Assembly: GCF_001761485.1 (NCBI RefSeq)
Contig: NC_090773.1
Coordinates: forward strand, 372,001 to 436,000
Source of the DNA: Yarrowia lipolytica
Taxonomy: Eukaryota; Ascomycota; Dipodascomycetes; Dipodascales
Reading direction: 5' to 3'
DNA: 64,000 bases
Each line of letters opens with the position of its first letter. Positions within the stretch are counted from its first letter, which is position 1. The notes under the pieces are model-generated. The model was given only the letters and a program-made list of their open reading frames with translations. It did no database searches and was not told the DNA's origin. Positions 1 through 10,145 of this stretch are shown piece by piece. Made by a program: the position numbers and the translations under genes.

Positions 1-1
1 G

Positions 2-1156
2 ACCCCCACCCAGGTCACCCGACGAGTGCCTCTGGGCGGCAAAGACGTTAACAAACACAATTCGGGGCAGTCCCAGAGTCAGCTTTCTCAGGCTCAACCC
101 CAGCAAAGCCAGCTTAGTCAGTCGCAGCAGCTTAGTCATTCACAAGGACTCAGTCACCCACAAGGACTGGGTCACCTCAAAACGGGACTACACTCGACCG
201 GACGGTCGAGTATGCGAGCGAGTGCTCGAAAACGACTTCAGGTGCGCAACGACAATGCGGCTCCTCCAGCGGAAACCAAACACGTCGGATTACCTCGGCA
301 TTTGTGGGCCACGACGGAGGTGGAGCTGATGCCTCCCAAGGAGCCTGATGCGGCGCCAGACGTGTTTGAAGAATGGACTTTGGACGACGACATTCTGGGT
401 GATACAGACGTGCTGGCTCCCGCTCGGGGCAAGCGCAATTCGCTGGATCTCGACTGGGATGAACTGGACCAGTTGTTGCCCGAATCTCCGGTGAATTCAA
501 AGGGGGGAGCCACCAGTACCCCTAAGCGGGATCATGTGCCCAGAAACTTGCCTAGAAACGACGTGACCAGAAATGTGACCCAGCCGGTCCGAGCCAAATC
601 CCGTGAGGCGTCTTCTTCGACTTCTTCAGTTCACGTGACTGGACTGCCCGTCAAGAGCAAGCCCATTGCGAAACCGTTTTCGCGACGTCCCGCTCGGGCC
701 ATGGTTCCTTCGGCCCAGCTCAGAAACAAGGAGAATGTTCCGCGACCGGCACCCGCATCGGTGACGCCAGTTCGGTCCTCCACTCCGTCGAGAATTCCAG
801 TGAAGAAGAATTCGACGCCAACTGCTTCTTCGACAACCCCCAGAAAGGCCGCCGTGACGCCGGTGCGACCTACGCACAACTTTATGAACCCGACCAAGTC
901 GGCTGAGGCCAAGATGCGAGTCAAGGTGGAGACTCCGACCATGAATGTCACTCCCAACAGAGCTTCTCCGCGAGCCCGAGGGGGTCGGGGGTCCAGAATG
1001 GCATTCAGTGACACTCTGAGACCGTCGCCAGTGGAGTCCGGTGTGGAGTCTGGTTTGGAGAAGTCCGATGGGCCCGATAACCGACCCACCACCGCAGACT
1101 CGAACTGGAGTAACATTACCGACCCCATGGATCGGTTTTCGTTCGAGGAGGACTAG
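2..1156 (+). CDS. 5'-truncated Ser/Pro/Arg-rich protein with a KEN box, unrecognised
   Basis: The frame is open from the first bases of the window to a TAG at 1154-1156. The first initiator-like codon, at 26, is only a GTG, so the true start lies upstream of the window. About 384 residues are visible. The N-terminal part is a Gln/Ser-rich run with repeated LSQ and LSH units. An acidic stretch rich in Asp and Leu follows. The C-terminal half is a basic, Thr/Pro/Ser-rich region with many TP and SP pairs, probable proline-directed kinase sites. The sequence RNKENVP holds a KEN box, and RxxL sequences occur. These are typical of cell-cycle proteins destroyed by the APC/C, but such motifs are short and can arise by chance. 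No folded domain is visible and I do not recognise the family. Codon use is that of a real gene. Confidence 0.75.
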   Translation, partial: TPTQVTRRVPLGGKDVNKHNSGQSQSQLSQAQPQQSQLSQSQQLSHSQGLSHPQGLGHLKTGLHSTGRSSMRASARKRLQVRNDNAAPPAETKHVGLPRHLWATTEVELMPPKEPDAAPDVFEEWTLDDDILGDTDVLAPARGKRNSLDLDWDELDQLLPESPVNSKGGATSTPKRDHVPRNLPRNDVTRNVTQPVRAKSREASSSTSSVHVTGLPVKSKPIAKPFSRRPARAMVPSAQLRNKENVPRPAPASVTPVRSSTPSRIPVKKNSTPTASSTTPRKAAVTPVRPTHNFMNPTKSAEAKMRVKVETPTMNVTPNRASPRARGGRGSRMAFSDTLRPSPVESGVESGLEKSDGPDNRPTTADSNWSNITDPMDRFSFEED

Positions 1157-1189
1157 AGAGCAGAATTAGGAGCGCAGTGACTAATTCTG

Positions 1190-1273
1190 TGTGACTGTGT
1201 GACTTTTCTCTGTGACTGTGTGACTTTTCTCTGTGACTGTGTGACTTTTCTCGTGACTGTGTGACGAATTCTC
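1190..1273. repeat. 21-bp tandem repeat just after a stop codon
   Basis: Three exact copies of a 21-bp unit (TGTGACTGTGTGACTTTTCTC at 1190-1210, 1211-1231, 1232-1252) are followed by a decayed fourth copy ending in GAATTCTC. It lies 34 bp beyond the stop codon, so it probably falls in the 3' UTR. Confidence 0.9.
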
Positions 1274-2439
1274 TGTGACGAATTCTGTGCGACTAATTGA
1301 ACAGTGCTACACTACTGCTGAGACACAGGGCAAGTACAATCGAAATGATTCCTGTTGCCTTTGACTCCCTCCTGTTGAAGCAGAATCGTAACGATTCGCC
1401 AATACTGTACCTGCCGCTACTACAACCGGCGCTAGTGGGGGACAACTCTGGTAGCGGTGCTTTTCGGACTCCCCTGATCCTACTCTTCTCTAACACTCAT
1501 TGGACTGTTCACCACTAGACAACTATTTATATGCTATATGCTAGATTGCTAAAATGAATGAATTGATGTAAATAATCATCTGATATCTGACTAATCGCGT
1601 AGGCACTTTGAACTAATGATTTTCGCTTCCAAAACTCTCTACAGAAAAGATACAACCGACCAGACGCCATTTACTCACTCCTGATGTCTGTCTCGTCATT
1701 TCTACGCCATTCTTGATATCTTTCCGATTCCAACCGTGATTCTGTGTCTTGGACGTTGTTTTTTGTTGTTTTTTGCTGTTTTTTGTTGTTTTTTGTTGTT
1801 GTTTTTTGTTGTTATTTTTTTTTGTTTTTGTTTCTTTTATTGTTTTTTTGTTCTCCCCTTTTTCCTCTTTTCCGAAGCACAATTAGATCTCTGATGGCAC
1901 AAAGTATACCAAAATGATCACCAAGACAAGGGCTTTCCAATGGTACTACTTTTATCGTCATATATGACATTTCTGTCGATTTGATTCTCGATACAACCTA
2001 CTACAAGTAGAGTCCTACGACACTGGTATTGATATGTTCGATTGGTGCTCGATTGTTGTTGACTGGGCTATATACATGTGTGGAGTACAGAAATCTGAAT
2101 ACTAGCCACATTTTTTGTTGGAGATATTGGGAAGATGGTGGACTTCGGTGGGTGGACCTAGGTGGAGTGCAGGTGCATGCATGTGGGGCATGTGGAATAT
2201 ACAAATTATGCACTCCACTGGGTGGTCACGTGATGGTGAGTGTCAGAAGGAGAGAGGAAGTGGTGAGAGACTTGACCGACTTGGAAAGATTTCACCCGTC
2301 AATCGAAAGACTCGCCGACTCAGTGGCAGAACAATCGCCGACTCACAGACATTCACTTCGTTCATGCACTCCTTCGCATGCCACCTACTCCGTCGTTCAT
2401 GCACCGACTCACAGGCACTCACTTTGTTCGCGTCTGACT
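1274..2439. other. intergenic, with a T-rich tract
   Basis: No credible gene. From 1757 to 1860 runs of T6 alternate with G or TTG; open frames here are only poly-Lys/Asn/Gln translations of that tract. One CACGTG lies near 2227 and one CTACAAGTAG word at 2001-2010. The genes on either side converge, so this should hold both terminators. Confidence 0.6.
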
Positions 2440-3675
2440 CTACTGCGTCTGACAATCAGGAACCCCCGGCATGGTACTCTCCTCCTCCTCCTTATATTCC
2501 GGTAATTCCTGGACCTGTTTGAAACTAACGTCATCCACAATCTGTCGAGGATCTTCCTGCTCTTTCTGCTTTTCTCCTGGAAAGATATCCAGCACTTTTC
2601 GCAGTTCGCTTCGCTCTCGGGTCCATCCCGAGTCGGGAAACACAATATTGACCTTGACATAGAGACTTCCGATCTTGCCCGACTTGCTGGGCATGCCTTC
2701 ATTGGCCACCTTGAGAATATCTCCCGGTTTGATGACGTTTCCGGGCGGAGAGGAGATTCGCAGCCCCCGTCCGTCCAATTGGGTGAACATGATTTTGGAA
2801 AAGCCGCAGAGCGCCTCGCCGAGCGAAATTGATATCTCGGCATGCAGATCCTGTCCCTGTCGGGAGAAGACAGAGTGCTTTTCCTGCTTGATATGGGCCA
2901 CAATGTCACCGGGCTTCATTCCGGGCAACTCGTCAGTTTCGCCATATTGAACCAGAGTTTCACCATCCTTGGTTCCGGGAGGCACGTAGAACTCGAGAAT
3001 CTTGCTTTCCTCTTCGCATCCCGAGCCGCCACACGGTCCACACTTGTCGGCCTTTCTATACGTTTTGCCGGTCGTTTTGCAGGTGTCACATTCGGTCCAA
3101 GATTGCGTTGCATAGCCGCGGCCCGCCCGCTGGATCTTCTTGACGTATCCCTCGCCCGAACAGACACCACAAACACGCGCACGGGCGCCCTTTCGAGCCC
3201 CAGAGCCCGTACAAACCGAACACAGAATCTTCCGCGAAGATCCCATCTTCAACACCTTGCCCTTGTACAGTTCCTCCAGAGACAACGAGAAATCGACATG
3301 CAGATCGTCGGTGCGGGTCGCGCGCATGGGTTTGGCGGCATTTGGACGGGGATCCGAGCCCATATTGTTGAAAAAAGATGCGAAATCCTGAGCATCAAAC
3401 TCGTTATAGCCACCGCCACCGCCGCCATAGGCCCCATATCCGGGGTTTTCCTGCTCGTAATCGTACGCCGCACGCCGATCTTCATCAATCAAAATCTCGT
3501 AGGCCTCCGAGTAGGCCTTGAACTTGATTTCGGCCTGGCTTCGTTCGTCTTCCGCCACCTTGTCGGGATGGGACTCCAGCGCCAGTTTTCGGTAGACTTT
3601 TTTGATCTCCGCCGACGTTGCGTTCTTGGAAAGCCCTAGTCGAACATAGAGGTTTTCGCTCGTGTAGTTGACCAT
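2440..3675 (-). CDS. class A (type I) DnaJ/Hsp40 co-chaperone with a C-terminal CaaX-like end
   Basis: Stimulates Hsp70 ATPase activity and hands over unfolded clients. The 411 residues show the complete class A order. A J domain spans about 7-75, with the HPD triad at 36-38. A Gly-rich linker lies near 80-95. Next is a cysteine-rich zinc domain with four repeats: CSVCTGSG, CGVCSGEG, a deviating CDTCKTTG, and CGPCGGSG. The client-binding domains follow. The last four residues are CQTQ, which fits a farnesylation CaaX box as in yeast Ydj1, so the protein is probably cytosolic and partly bound to ER or other membranes. The J-domain start (SENLYVRLGLSKNATSAEIKK) is also reminiscent of Xdj1, so I do not choose between YDJ1 and XDJ1 orthology. 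The ATG at 3675 is the only sensible start. The gene is divergent from MDM10. Confidence 0.93.
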   Translation of the reverse strand: MVNYTSENLYVRLGLSKNATSAEIKKVYRKLALESHPDKVAEDERSQAEIKFKAYSEAYEILIDEDRRAAYDYEQENPGYGAYGGGGGGYNEFDAQDFASFFNNMGSDPRPNAAKPMRATRTDDLHVDFSLSLEELYKGKVLKMGSSRKILCSVCTGSGARKGARARVCGVCSGEGYVKKIQRAGRGYATQSWTECDTCKTTGKTYRKADKCGPCGGSGCEEESKILEFYVPPGTKDGETLVQYGETDELPGMKPGDIVAHIKQEKHSVFSRQGQDLHAEISISLGEALCGFSKIMFTQLDGRGLRISSPPGNVIKPGDILKVANEGMPSKSGKIGSLYVKVNIVFPDSGWTRERSELRKVLDIFPGEKQKEQEDPRQIVDDVSFKQVQELPEYKEEEESTMPGVPDCQTQ

Positions 3676-4669
3676 GTTTCAACTGCTGGTAATGGTGGAG
3701 CAAAAGAGATCAGAAAAATATCGACAGAGTTAGGAGTTGTGTTTTAGGGGTGGGAAAAGTCAAATTTTCAAAAAGTGCAAAAAAGTGCAAAAAAGGGGGG
3801 AAAAAAGGAAAAAAAGGGGCGGACGAGGCTGAAATTTAGCCAAAATCGCAAACAGATTGTATTAATAGTCAGCTGACAATTGGGAGTGGAATATGGAATG
3901 TTTAGTCCCCCGAAGAGTGGTGTTTTGGGAGTTTTTGTTGGTCCCCAAAATCCCCCATTTTTTTCTACAAACTTTATTGTGGGGTGATTATGTAAGAAGT
4001 GGTGGGGGGGCAGATATGGCCATTCGGAGACACTTGGTCCACGTTGTTCGTGTTAGGGGGGTCACGTGACTGTTTGTAAAATGGGTGTTAGATTGGCAAT
4101 AAATATACGATTGCACCTAGTCTCGAACTGTGCTCGACCGAGATTCTAACTAGTTCCTACTACTTGAATCCAGCTTACAATTACTTGAGACCAACTCTCA
4201 ATTACTTGAACCCCAACTATCTTTAGCTAACCACGTTTCAGACGACTTCCTGATGATGTCCTGAAATAACAAAAAAGTAGATAAAAAAATGCCACATTTG
4301 GGTTAATATTCGGCCGATCTAGAGGAAAGGAGCCGCGTATGTTCGTCTGAACATCCGAATCAGAGTCTGTAAGGGTCTCAAGTATTTCTTCAGGAAAAAA
4401 AACAAAAAACAAAGTTCCAATATGCATTCATCCTCATCACCAGCACCCATTGTCTCGACTTTGATCAAAAACGCCAGATCCGGTCCAAGCAAGTTTTCAG
4501 AGCAGTAGGAACAGTAAAATCCCTTGTTCCTCAGCCACAACAGTTCTAATCCCAAAAGAATTCTTTGAAACTGCGCTGATTGTACAGTTTTTCCAACACT
4601 CGACTCGGTAAATTCCCCGAAAACGACAGTCAGATCGGAGTCTTCTCGGTACGCTCGCTGACTGCTGCC
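3676..4669. promoter_or_regulatory. divergent promoter region between the DnaJ gene and MDM10
   Basis: About 1 kb with no credible ORF. Purine-rich runs (A3-6/G3-6) at 3760-3825 lie next to the DnaJ start. A perfect palindrome GTCACGTGAC at 4061-4070 is a likely bHLH (Cbf1/Pho4-type) site. The sequence 4170-4600 is the probable MDM10 leader. Confidence 0.5.
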
Positions 4670-5731
4670 ATGTTGACATTCATGGAACACATCCTCTACT
4701 CTTTCTACGACGCGTCTGGATGGCACCGCGACAATCTCTACGCGCTGCTGACGCATTCGTCACAAAACCTGATCGACTTCCGAGTGCCTGAGGGCGTGGC
4801 AATGAATGTGTCGGCCCTCAGCACCCCCAATTCCGCCTCCTCCTACACCCTCACCAACCTGGGCCACATTCAAGGCTCGGTGGCATACCTGTCTACCTCG
4901 CTGTCGCTGCCCAGACCCCACTCGGGGACCCTGGATCTCCACACGGTGGTCCCAGGATACCATAAACTGGACCCGATCAACTCGCAGGACAGAATCTACG
5001 ACACGATATGGCAGGGCGGGAAACCAATCCATAGACAAGATAGTCTGCTGTTTGGTCGCCTGGCACTGCCCACAAACACCCTGGAAGCCATGTACGTGAG
5101 GAGATTCAACCCCACGACGCAATTGCTCGTAACTTGTGTTTCTGGCGCTCATCTCAAATCAGGAGGAGCTCTGACGCTCTATTGGCAAAAGGATTGTCGT
5201 CAGTACGCCCACGAGCTGCTCTACTCCACAAACGAGGCATTGTTGGGTGCCAGAGGACTCTACAACTTTGGAGTCGACATGTCCAAGCCCCACATTGCCT
5301 CCCGACTCAGTGTGGGGGGAGAATTCTACTACGGAGTACTAAACAAGTCGCCAGGAATGTCTACGGCGCTCAGATACGTGACCCAGTCGGCCTACACGGG
5401 GTCTCCACTCACCATGACTCTCACATGTAATCCAATCATGGGGGAGTTCTCGTCGACGTACTCTCTGAGAACGGGGCCGTCAAGCTCCTTCTCAACAAGA
5501 TACGACTTTAACATGTACTCATACCTGTCTAATCTCAGCATGGGCGCGGAGGTGTGGAAGTCACGTGATTCGGTGTTCAAGCTGAGCTCCAGTTTGCAGG
5601 ACAAGACGGCCCGGGTTTTGTGGGGTGGTCGGTACAAGGATATTTTGGTGAATACGGGGGTAGCTTTTGATTATGGGGGGAGGGTTCCGGATGTGACTGC
5701 TATTGGGGTGGAGTTTCAGTATGCGTGTTAG
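4670..5731 (+). CDS. MDM10: Mdm10, mitochondrial outer-membrane beta-barrel protein (ERMES and SAM complexes)
   Basis: Outer-membrane beta-barrel that anchors the ERMES ER-mitochondria tether and also serves the SAM complex in Tom40/Tom22 assembly. I start at the ATG at 4670, giving 353 residues. That makes the N-terminus MLTFMEHILYSFYDASGWHR, matching the conserved fungal Mdm10 start (M-L-x-F-M-x-x-x-x-x-F-x-x-A-x-x-W-x-x-D-N). The frame is open 30 codons further upstream, but those codons do not resemble the family. Next come the conserved LIDFRVPEG and the SSYTLTNLGHIQGSVAYL block. The remainder alternates polar and hydrophobic residues as in a VDAC-type barrel, ending in the strand GVEFQY, a good beta-signal. 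Length fits fungal Mdm10, which is usually 350-490. Confidence 0.92.
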   Translation: MLTFMEHILYSFYDASGWHRDNLYALLTHSSQNLIDFRVPEGVAMNVSALSTPNSASSYTLTNLGHIQGSVAYLSTSLSLPRPHSGTLDLHTVVPGYHKLDPINSQDRIYDTIWQGGKPIHRQDSLLFGRLALPTNTLEAMYVRRFNPTTQLLVTCVSGAHLKSGGALTLYWQKDCRQYAHELLYSTNEALLGARGLYNFGVDMSKPHIASRLSVGGEFYYGVLNKSPGMSTALRYVTQSAYTGSPLTMTLTCNPIMGEFSSTYSLRTGPSSSFSTRYDFNMYSYLSNLSMGAEVWKSRDSVFKLSSSLQDKTARVLWGGRYKDILVNTGVAFDYGGRVPDVTAIGVEFQYAC

Positions 5732-7157
5732 AATGGAGTCGGGGTTTTTCGTTGAAGAGCTTGGAGACGACGGAGTCTTTCATTTGTACTTTCTACAGCA
5801 CATGATTGAAGATGGAGGAGTGCGCTTCGAGCTATGAAGAAAGAAGGAGATGAAGTCTCGACTCCAACTAAGGGTACAGTTTTCCTTCTCCATATTTCCC
5901 ATTTTGATCGCTCGTCTCTCGCTCGTTGCGTCTCTTGTTCCGATCGTGGCTGCCATTTTGAGGTAGATTGGGTGTCGCTGAGCTGGTCCAATCTAACCTG
6001 TCTAACTCATCTGAACCTGTCTGAACCAGTCTTAACCAAACAAGCTAGTCTGTTAACTGGACTCCTTCTGACCTTCTGACTTTCTAGTAGTTATGCCACA
6101 CTCCCATCATATCATAGATTAATTTATTCTTGCTTTCAGTCAGTATCACTGTTAGGCTGACCGAAGCCATTCGAGGAGCGTGCATCTGTCGGGGATTGCA
6201 CGATTCGACGACTCTTCTTTCAACCACCTCCAATGGGTCTCGCTTTCAAGTCTGAGGGAGCAGTAGAGGCTGAAGACCCATATGGTTTCGACTTCTGGCA
6301 ACTGAAATGAGCTCATGTCGCCCAAGAAAAGTATTCTTTGCCCAACTCACATGGGGTACTGTACAGGACAGCTCCGGAACTACCTCTAACAGCTTCTACC
6401 TCAAGACTCCACAAGAATACAAGTCAACGCATTCAATACCTCCAACATTATATCCCGCCTAGTCAGTGACCAGTTCATCCTTCTCCAAATGCTCTATCTC
6501 GCTGAAGAGTGGTCCCTGTCACGGCTACAGGGCTGCTGATGGTCTATGATTCACTCCAAACCCTGACGTATGGTACTTTCGCGCATTGAGCATGATTGGC
6601 TGCTTCTAGACTCCTTTCGGAGCTCTATTCGAGCGTACTTTGGCACAAGTCCGGGCCAGGGAGCTCGGATCTATGCCTTGCTGACGAGCTCGCACTTTTG
6701 ACGATGCCAAGTGCTAGACACGACTCCAACCAGCACTCCTCATAGATGAGTCTAAGGTGGTTGAGGAGAAAAGGAAAGATGAGGGGATTGATTCGTTTCA
6801 TGGTATCAATTGTTCATCACACCGCGTTTTCTTGTCATGTCTAAATCACCTTGGTTCTCCAGCCCAATCGTCAAATGATACAATACCATAAGTTGGATAT
6901 TGATCAGATCGGGCCATGAACTTGGCTGACTGGAAAGAATCAATTTTGTTATACATTCCAAGTTGCTGCTTGATGGGTGATCTATCTGTCAAGTGCTCCA
7001 ACAGTCTGAGTGGAGTGAGTGACACTGGTTGGAAATTATTTTGTCGCGCCATGATCCAACTACGTACGATCAAGTGTTTACAAGAATTGATTACTTAAAA
7101 AGTCACATTTCGACTGGCGATAGAAGAGAAGGGTTGGTGTGGTTTGCCCGGGCCGAT
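5732..7157. other. intergenic, no gene supported
   Basis: Only short frames. A stretch near 5990-6060 repeats CTGTCTAAC/CTGTCTGAACC-like words. The segment 6150-6330 has a 40-codon open stretch with mixed codon use but no recognisable product. It may hold decayed sequence. Confidence 0.5.
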
Positions 7158-8510
7158 CTACTGACCATTTCCGTTGTAGGCAACGGCATTGGGGCTGCCC
7201 TTGAGATCAAAGGTAAGAACGTCGGTGTTGGACTTGGTGATAAGATCCTCCACCTCGCCGGGAGATAGAGTCTTGTCGCTGATGGACATGTAATAGGTGG
7301 CGAGACCAGCTACATGGGGGCTGGCCATGGAGGTTCCTCTCATTATGACGATGCCGGTGTCGCTCTTGTGACTGGCAGAAGGGATCTTCGAGCCCGGGGC
7401 CCACACGTCCACACACGTGCCCCAGTTGGAGTCATAGGCGTTCACGTTGTGCTCGTTGAGAGATGCGACCGTGATAAAACCGTGGGTTTTGGCTCCGTTG
7501 TTGGCGGGACCATCGGTACAAGCATCCTTGGCGTCGTTGCCAGCAGATGTTACCACTACGAGACCCTCCTTGACGGCTCGGGCAAGAATGACATCTTGTG
7601 AGGCAAGCACGCTTCCACCTCCGGAGTAGTTGAGCACTCCTCGGGGCACGGTGTTTCGGTTCTTGATGAAGTCGTTGAGGGCCCAGGTGAATCCGGCATT
7701 AACGACGGACTGGGGTCCTCCGCCGTTAGCTCCGAACACTTTGACCGCAACGATCTTGGTGTTGACGTCGACTCCGTAGTCTTTTCCGCCCAAGGTGCCT
7801 GCAACGTGGGATCCGTGGCCCTTCAAGTCCTCGTCGATGTCGTCAAGCAGGTTGGCTCCCCATACGGCCCGGCCCTGGAACATTTCGTGGGTGATTCGGA
7901 CTCCCGAGTCCACAACGTAGGCCACGGTGGAGTGCTTAGCGGTGGTTTCTCGCACGTAGGTCTCGTTTCCCTCGCCCTGGAACTGCTTGTGGGAAATTCG
8001 GCCTAGTCCCCAATTGGGCGGGTTCTCGTCGGTCTCGATGGCTCGCTTGTCGAGCACGGGCTCGGCAAAAAACTTGGGCTCCGGCACATAGGTGTCTTGC
8101 TCCACAGTCAAGATGGGCGACTGGTTGAGCTGGTTCACGATGGTGGAGTTGAACTTGCCAACAAAGCCAAGGAACCCCGAGCCGTCATTGTAGGCGGACA
8201 GATCGAGAGCAGAGGTGATGCCGTTGGACGATTCCTGGTCGACCAGAGCGTCCAGTTTCGCAATCTCGGCTGCAATCTGCTCGACCGATGCCTCGCTGTC
8301 AAACACAACAATGTACCGGTCCTCTTCGTCCAGCTCGCGCTTCTGCAGGGCGGAGAACTTGGACGATTGCTTGGAAACAACCGAGAGAATGGCAGAGTAG
8401 GCTGCCGACGCGGATCCTTCAGCCACTGCGGGGGCAACATCAGGAGCAGGAGCAGCCAGAGGAGCGGCCAGAACAGCCGTGAAAAGGGTCAATGAAGTAG
8501 CAAGTTTCAT
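7158..8510 (-). CDS. secreted subtilisin-family serine protease, paralogue of alkaline extracellular protease (XPR2/AEP)
   Basis: Extracellular S8 endopeptidase made as a preproenzyme of 450 residues. A signal peptide covers about 1-16. A run of X-Ala/X-Pro pairs to about residue 30 is the substrate of dipeptidyl aminopeptidase trimming known for AEP. An inhibitor-like propeptide follows, with one N-glycosylation site, NST at 121. A Kex2-type LysArg at 155-156 releases a mature enzyme starting AIETDE. Catalytic residues: Asp201 in VVDSG, His232 in GHGSHVAGT, oxyanion Asn325 in SAGND, and Ser394 in GTSMASPHVAGLA. All are present, so the enzyme looks active. It shares the opening MKLAT and the closing GSPNAVAYNG with XPR2 but differs through much of the chain, so it is a paralogue and not XPR2 itself. 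A TATA-like element lies about 40 bp upstream of the ATG. Confidence 0.95.
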   Translation of the reverse strand: MKLATSLTLFTAVLAAPLAAPAPDVAPAVAEGSASAAYSAILSVVSKQSSKFSALQKRELDEEDRYIVVFDSEASVEQIAAEIAKLDALVDQESSNGITSALDLSAYNDGSGFLGFVGKFNSTIVNQLNQSPILTVEQDTYVPEPKFFAEPVLDKRAIETDENPPNWGLGRISHKQFQGEGNETYVRETTAKHSTVAYVVDSGVRITHEMFQGRAVWGANLLDDIDEDLKGHGSHVAGTLGGKDYGVDVNTKIVAVKVFGANGGGPQSVVNAGFTWALNDFIKNRNTVPRGVLNYSGGGSVLASQDVILARAVKEGLVVVTSAGNDAKDACTDGPANNGAKTHGFITVASLNEHNVNAYDSNWGTCVDVWAPGSKIPSASHKSDTGIVIMRGTSMASPHVAGLATYYMSISDKTLSPGEVEDLITKSNTDVLTFDLKGSPNAVAYNGNGQ

Positions 8511-8547
8511 GGTGGTTGATTGGAGAGGGAAGAGGATGTTCGTCTGG

Positions 8548-8556
8548 TTTATATGG
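8548..8556 (-). promoter_or_regulatory. TATA-like element of the protease gene
   Basis: On the minus strand this reads CCATATAAA, about 40 bp upstream of the ATG at 8510. That is close for a yeast TATA box, so the 5' leader must be short. Confidence 0.45.
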
Positions 8557-9241
8557 TCTTTTCCGGTCCAACATGGGTCGAGGATCTACGGCCCACGCCA
8601 AGACGTGCTGGATGTGCCAAGATGTGCCAATATGCCAACATGTCCGGGACCTTGCTCGAATGGAGATGCAGGTCGATTGGTGTCAGGATGTTGGTTCATG
8701 TTAAGCCATTGTTGATATTGTGGAGAACACAAGTCAGACAGTCCATGTTAGTACAGTCCATTAAGGTCCACAGTAGAGGCATACTGTCTGGTTCCTGTAG
8801 TGTACTGTACTTGTACTGTTGGAATGTACCGAATCTCAAAATGTCAAAAGAGCATCATTATCATTCGGAGAAGCCTGATGCCGATCTTGTGTTAAACTTC
8901 CACAACGTTACATTGCCCATCTGGCCATCTGGCAGAGTCCATCTGTACCTGGTCTAATGTGTGTTAGTTGGAGGTGGATCTAGAGCGGAATTGCAAGCTG
9001 GAATTCGGAATCTAGAGCATGAACTGTGGAGAGACGTGCCTGTACACCCTTTCAGCCCTAGATTGGTGGTGGGACGCCGCGTATCCCTGTATTCTGTCTC
9101 GCATCTAGGAAGTGATGTCTGCTAATTGACAGCAGTCGGTCTGACTGTAACCTAGACAGACTGGGCTTCGGATTGGTTGGAGATCAGTTCGACATGTTTC
9201 ATCAATGTACTTGTACAGGTAATTGTGTCGTCGCAGCTGAT

Positions 9242-9349
9242 AGAACCGGTGGTGGCAGTTGATCTTACAGAACCGATGGTGGCAGTTGATCGGGTAGAAC
9301 CGATGGCGACAGTTGATCTGGTAGAACCGATGGTGGCAGTTGATCTGGC
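9242..9349. repeat. 27-bp minisatellite, four copies
   Basis: Units begin at 9242, 9269, 9296 and 9323, each opening AGAACCG and containing GTTGATC. They differ at a few positions. The unit is a multiple of three, so it keeps a frame open on both strands; that explains the spurious ORFs here. Confidence 0.9.
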
Positions 9350-10078
9350 AGAAATCCAATAAAGCTGAAACTCGACAGAACCCAGTTGGTGTAGATCAAC
9401 GGATAAAACTTTGCTCCAGGTGAGATATCGGGCTCCATCAGGACTAGAGTCTGCTACCTGAGTCCACAGGACCTTCATACAGGTCAGTATTCCACACGGT
9501 TGAATTGCATATCTGGGAACTGGCGACTTTTTCAAACCGAACTTCCATCTCGTCGTCACTACCACCACTTTGCTCTCCAAACTGTGCCGGCGAACCCGAG
9601 ACCCATGTCGAATCTCACATGTCAATGTTACATTGGATCAACTCTAACGAAGCCGTCCTTGTCTATGCTGTGCATTACGCGTCTGTTCCTGGGTTGAGCC
9701 GACTGAAGTTGCCGTGTGCCAGCTTCAGAAGACCTCCAGGCGGCAATGGTCTAAGGGGCGAGCCAACTTTCTCGTCGATGGAGTATCTCCGTTTCGGTTG
9801 GCATTGGTGGTATCAATCAAAAAAGTACTGTACAGTACGTGCAGTATGTATGTACTAACCTGTCGCAGAAGTAGCGGGGATCGGTGGTCGTTGCCGATGG
9901 CAGATTACGGGGAAGTTGCTGGTTGCCTTCAAGTAAGAGAGATGATAAGTGGATGTGAGAGAAGAGAACAACGAGTTCAGTTACGTTCATAGCTCAGCTA
10001 CTTGGTCACTCTAGAAGCGGCGGCGAGAGACTCACTCTTATTGCAACTGTACTGTACCTTGATTGACGACAAGTTGAG

Positions 10079-10145
10079 GAACGAAGAGAACGAAGAGAAC
10101 GAAGAGAACGAAGAGAACGAAGAGAACGAAGAGAACGAAGAGAAC
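10079..10145. repeat. 9-bp tandem repeat (GAACGAAGA), about seven copies
   Basis: Seven near-exact copies of GAACGAAGA run from 10079 and end in GAACTAAAG. It is a purine-rich strand-asymmetric tract in intergenic DNA. Confidence 0.9.

Noticed and set aside
1613-1882. 89-codon Lys/Asn/Gln frame on the minus strand
   Set aside because: It is only the translation of the T-rich tract and has no other support.
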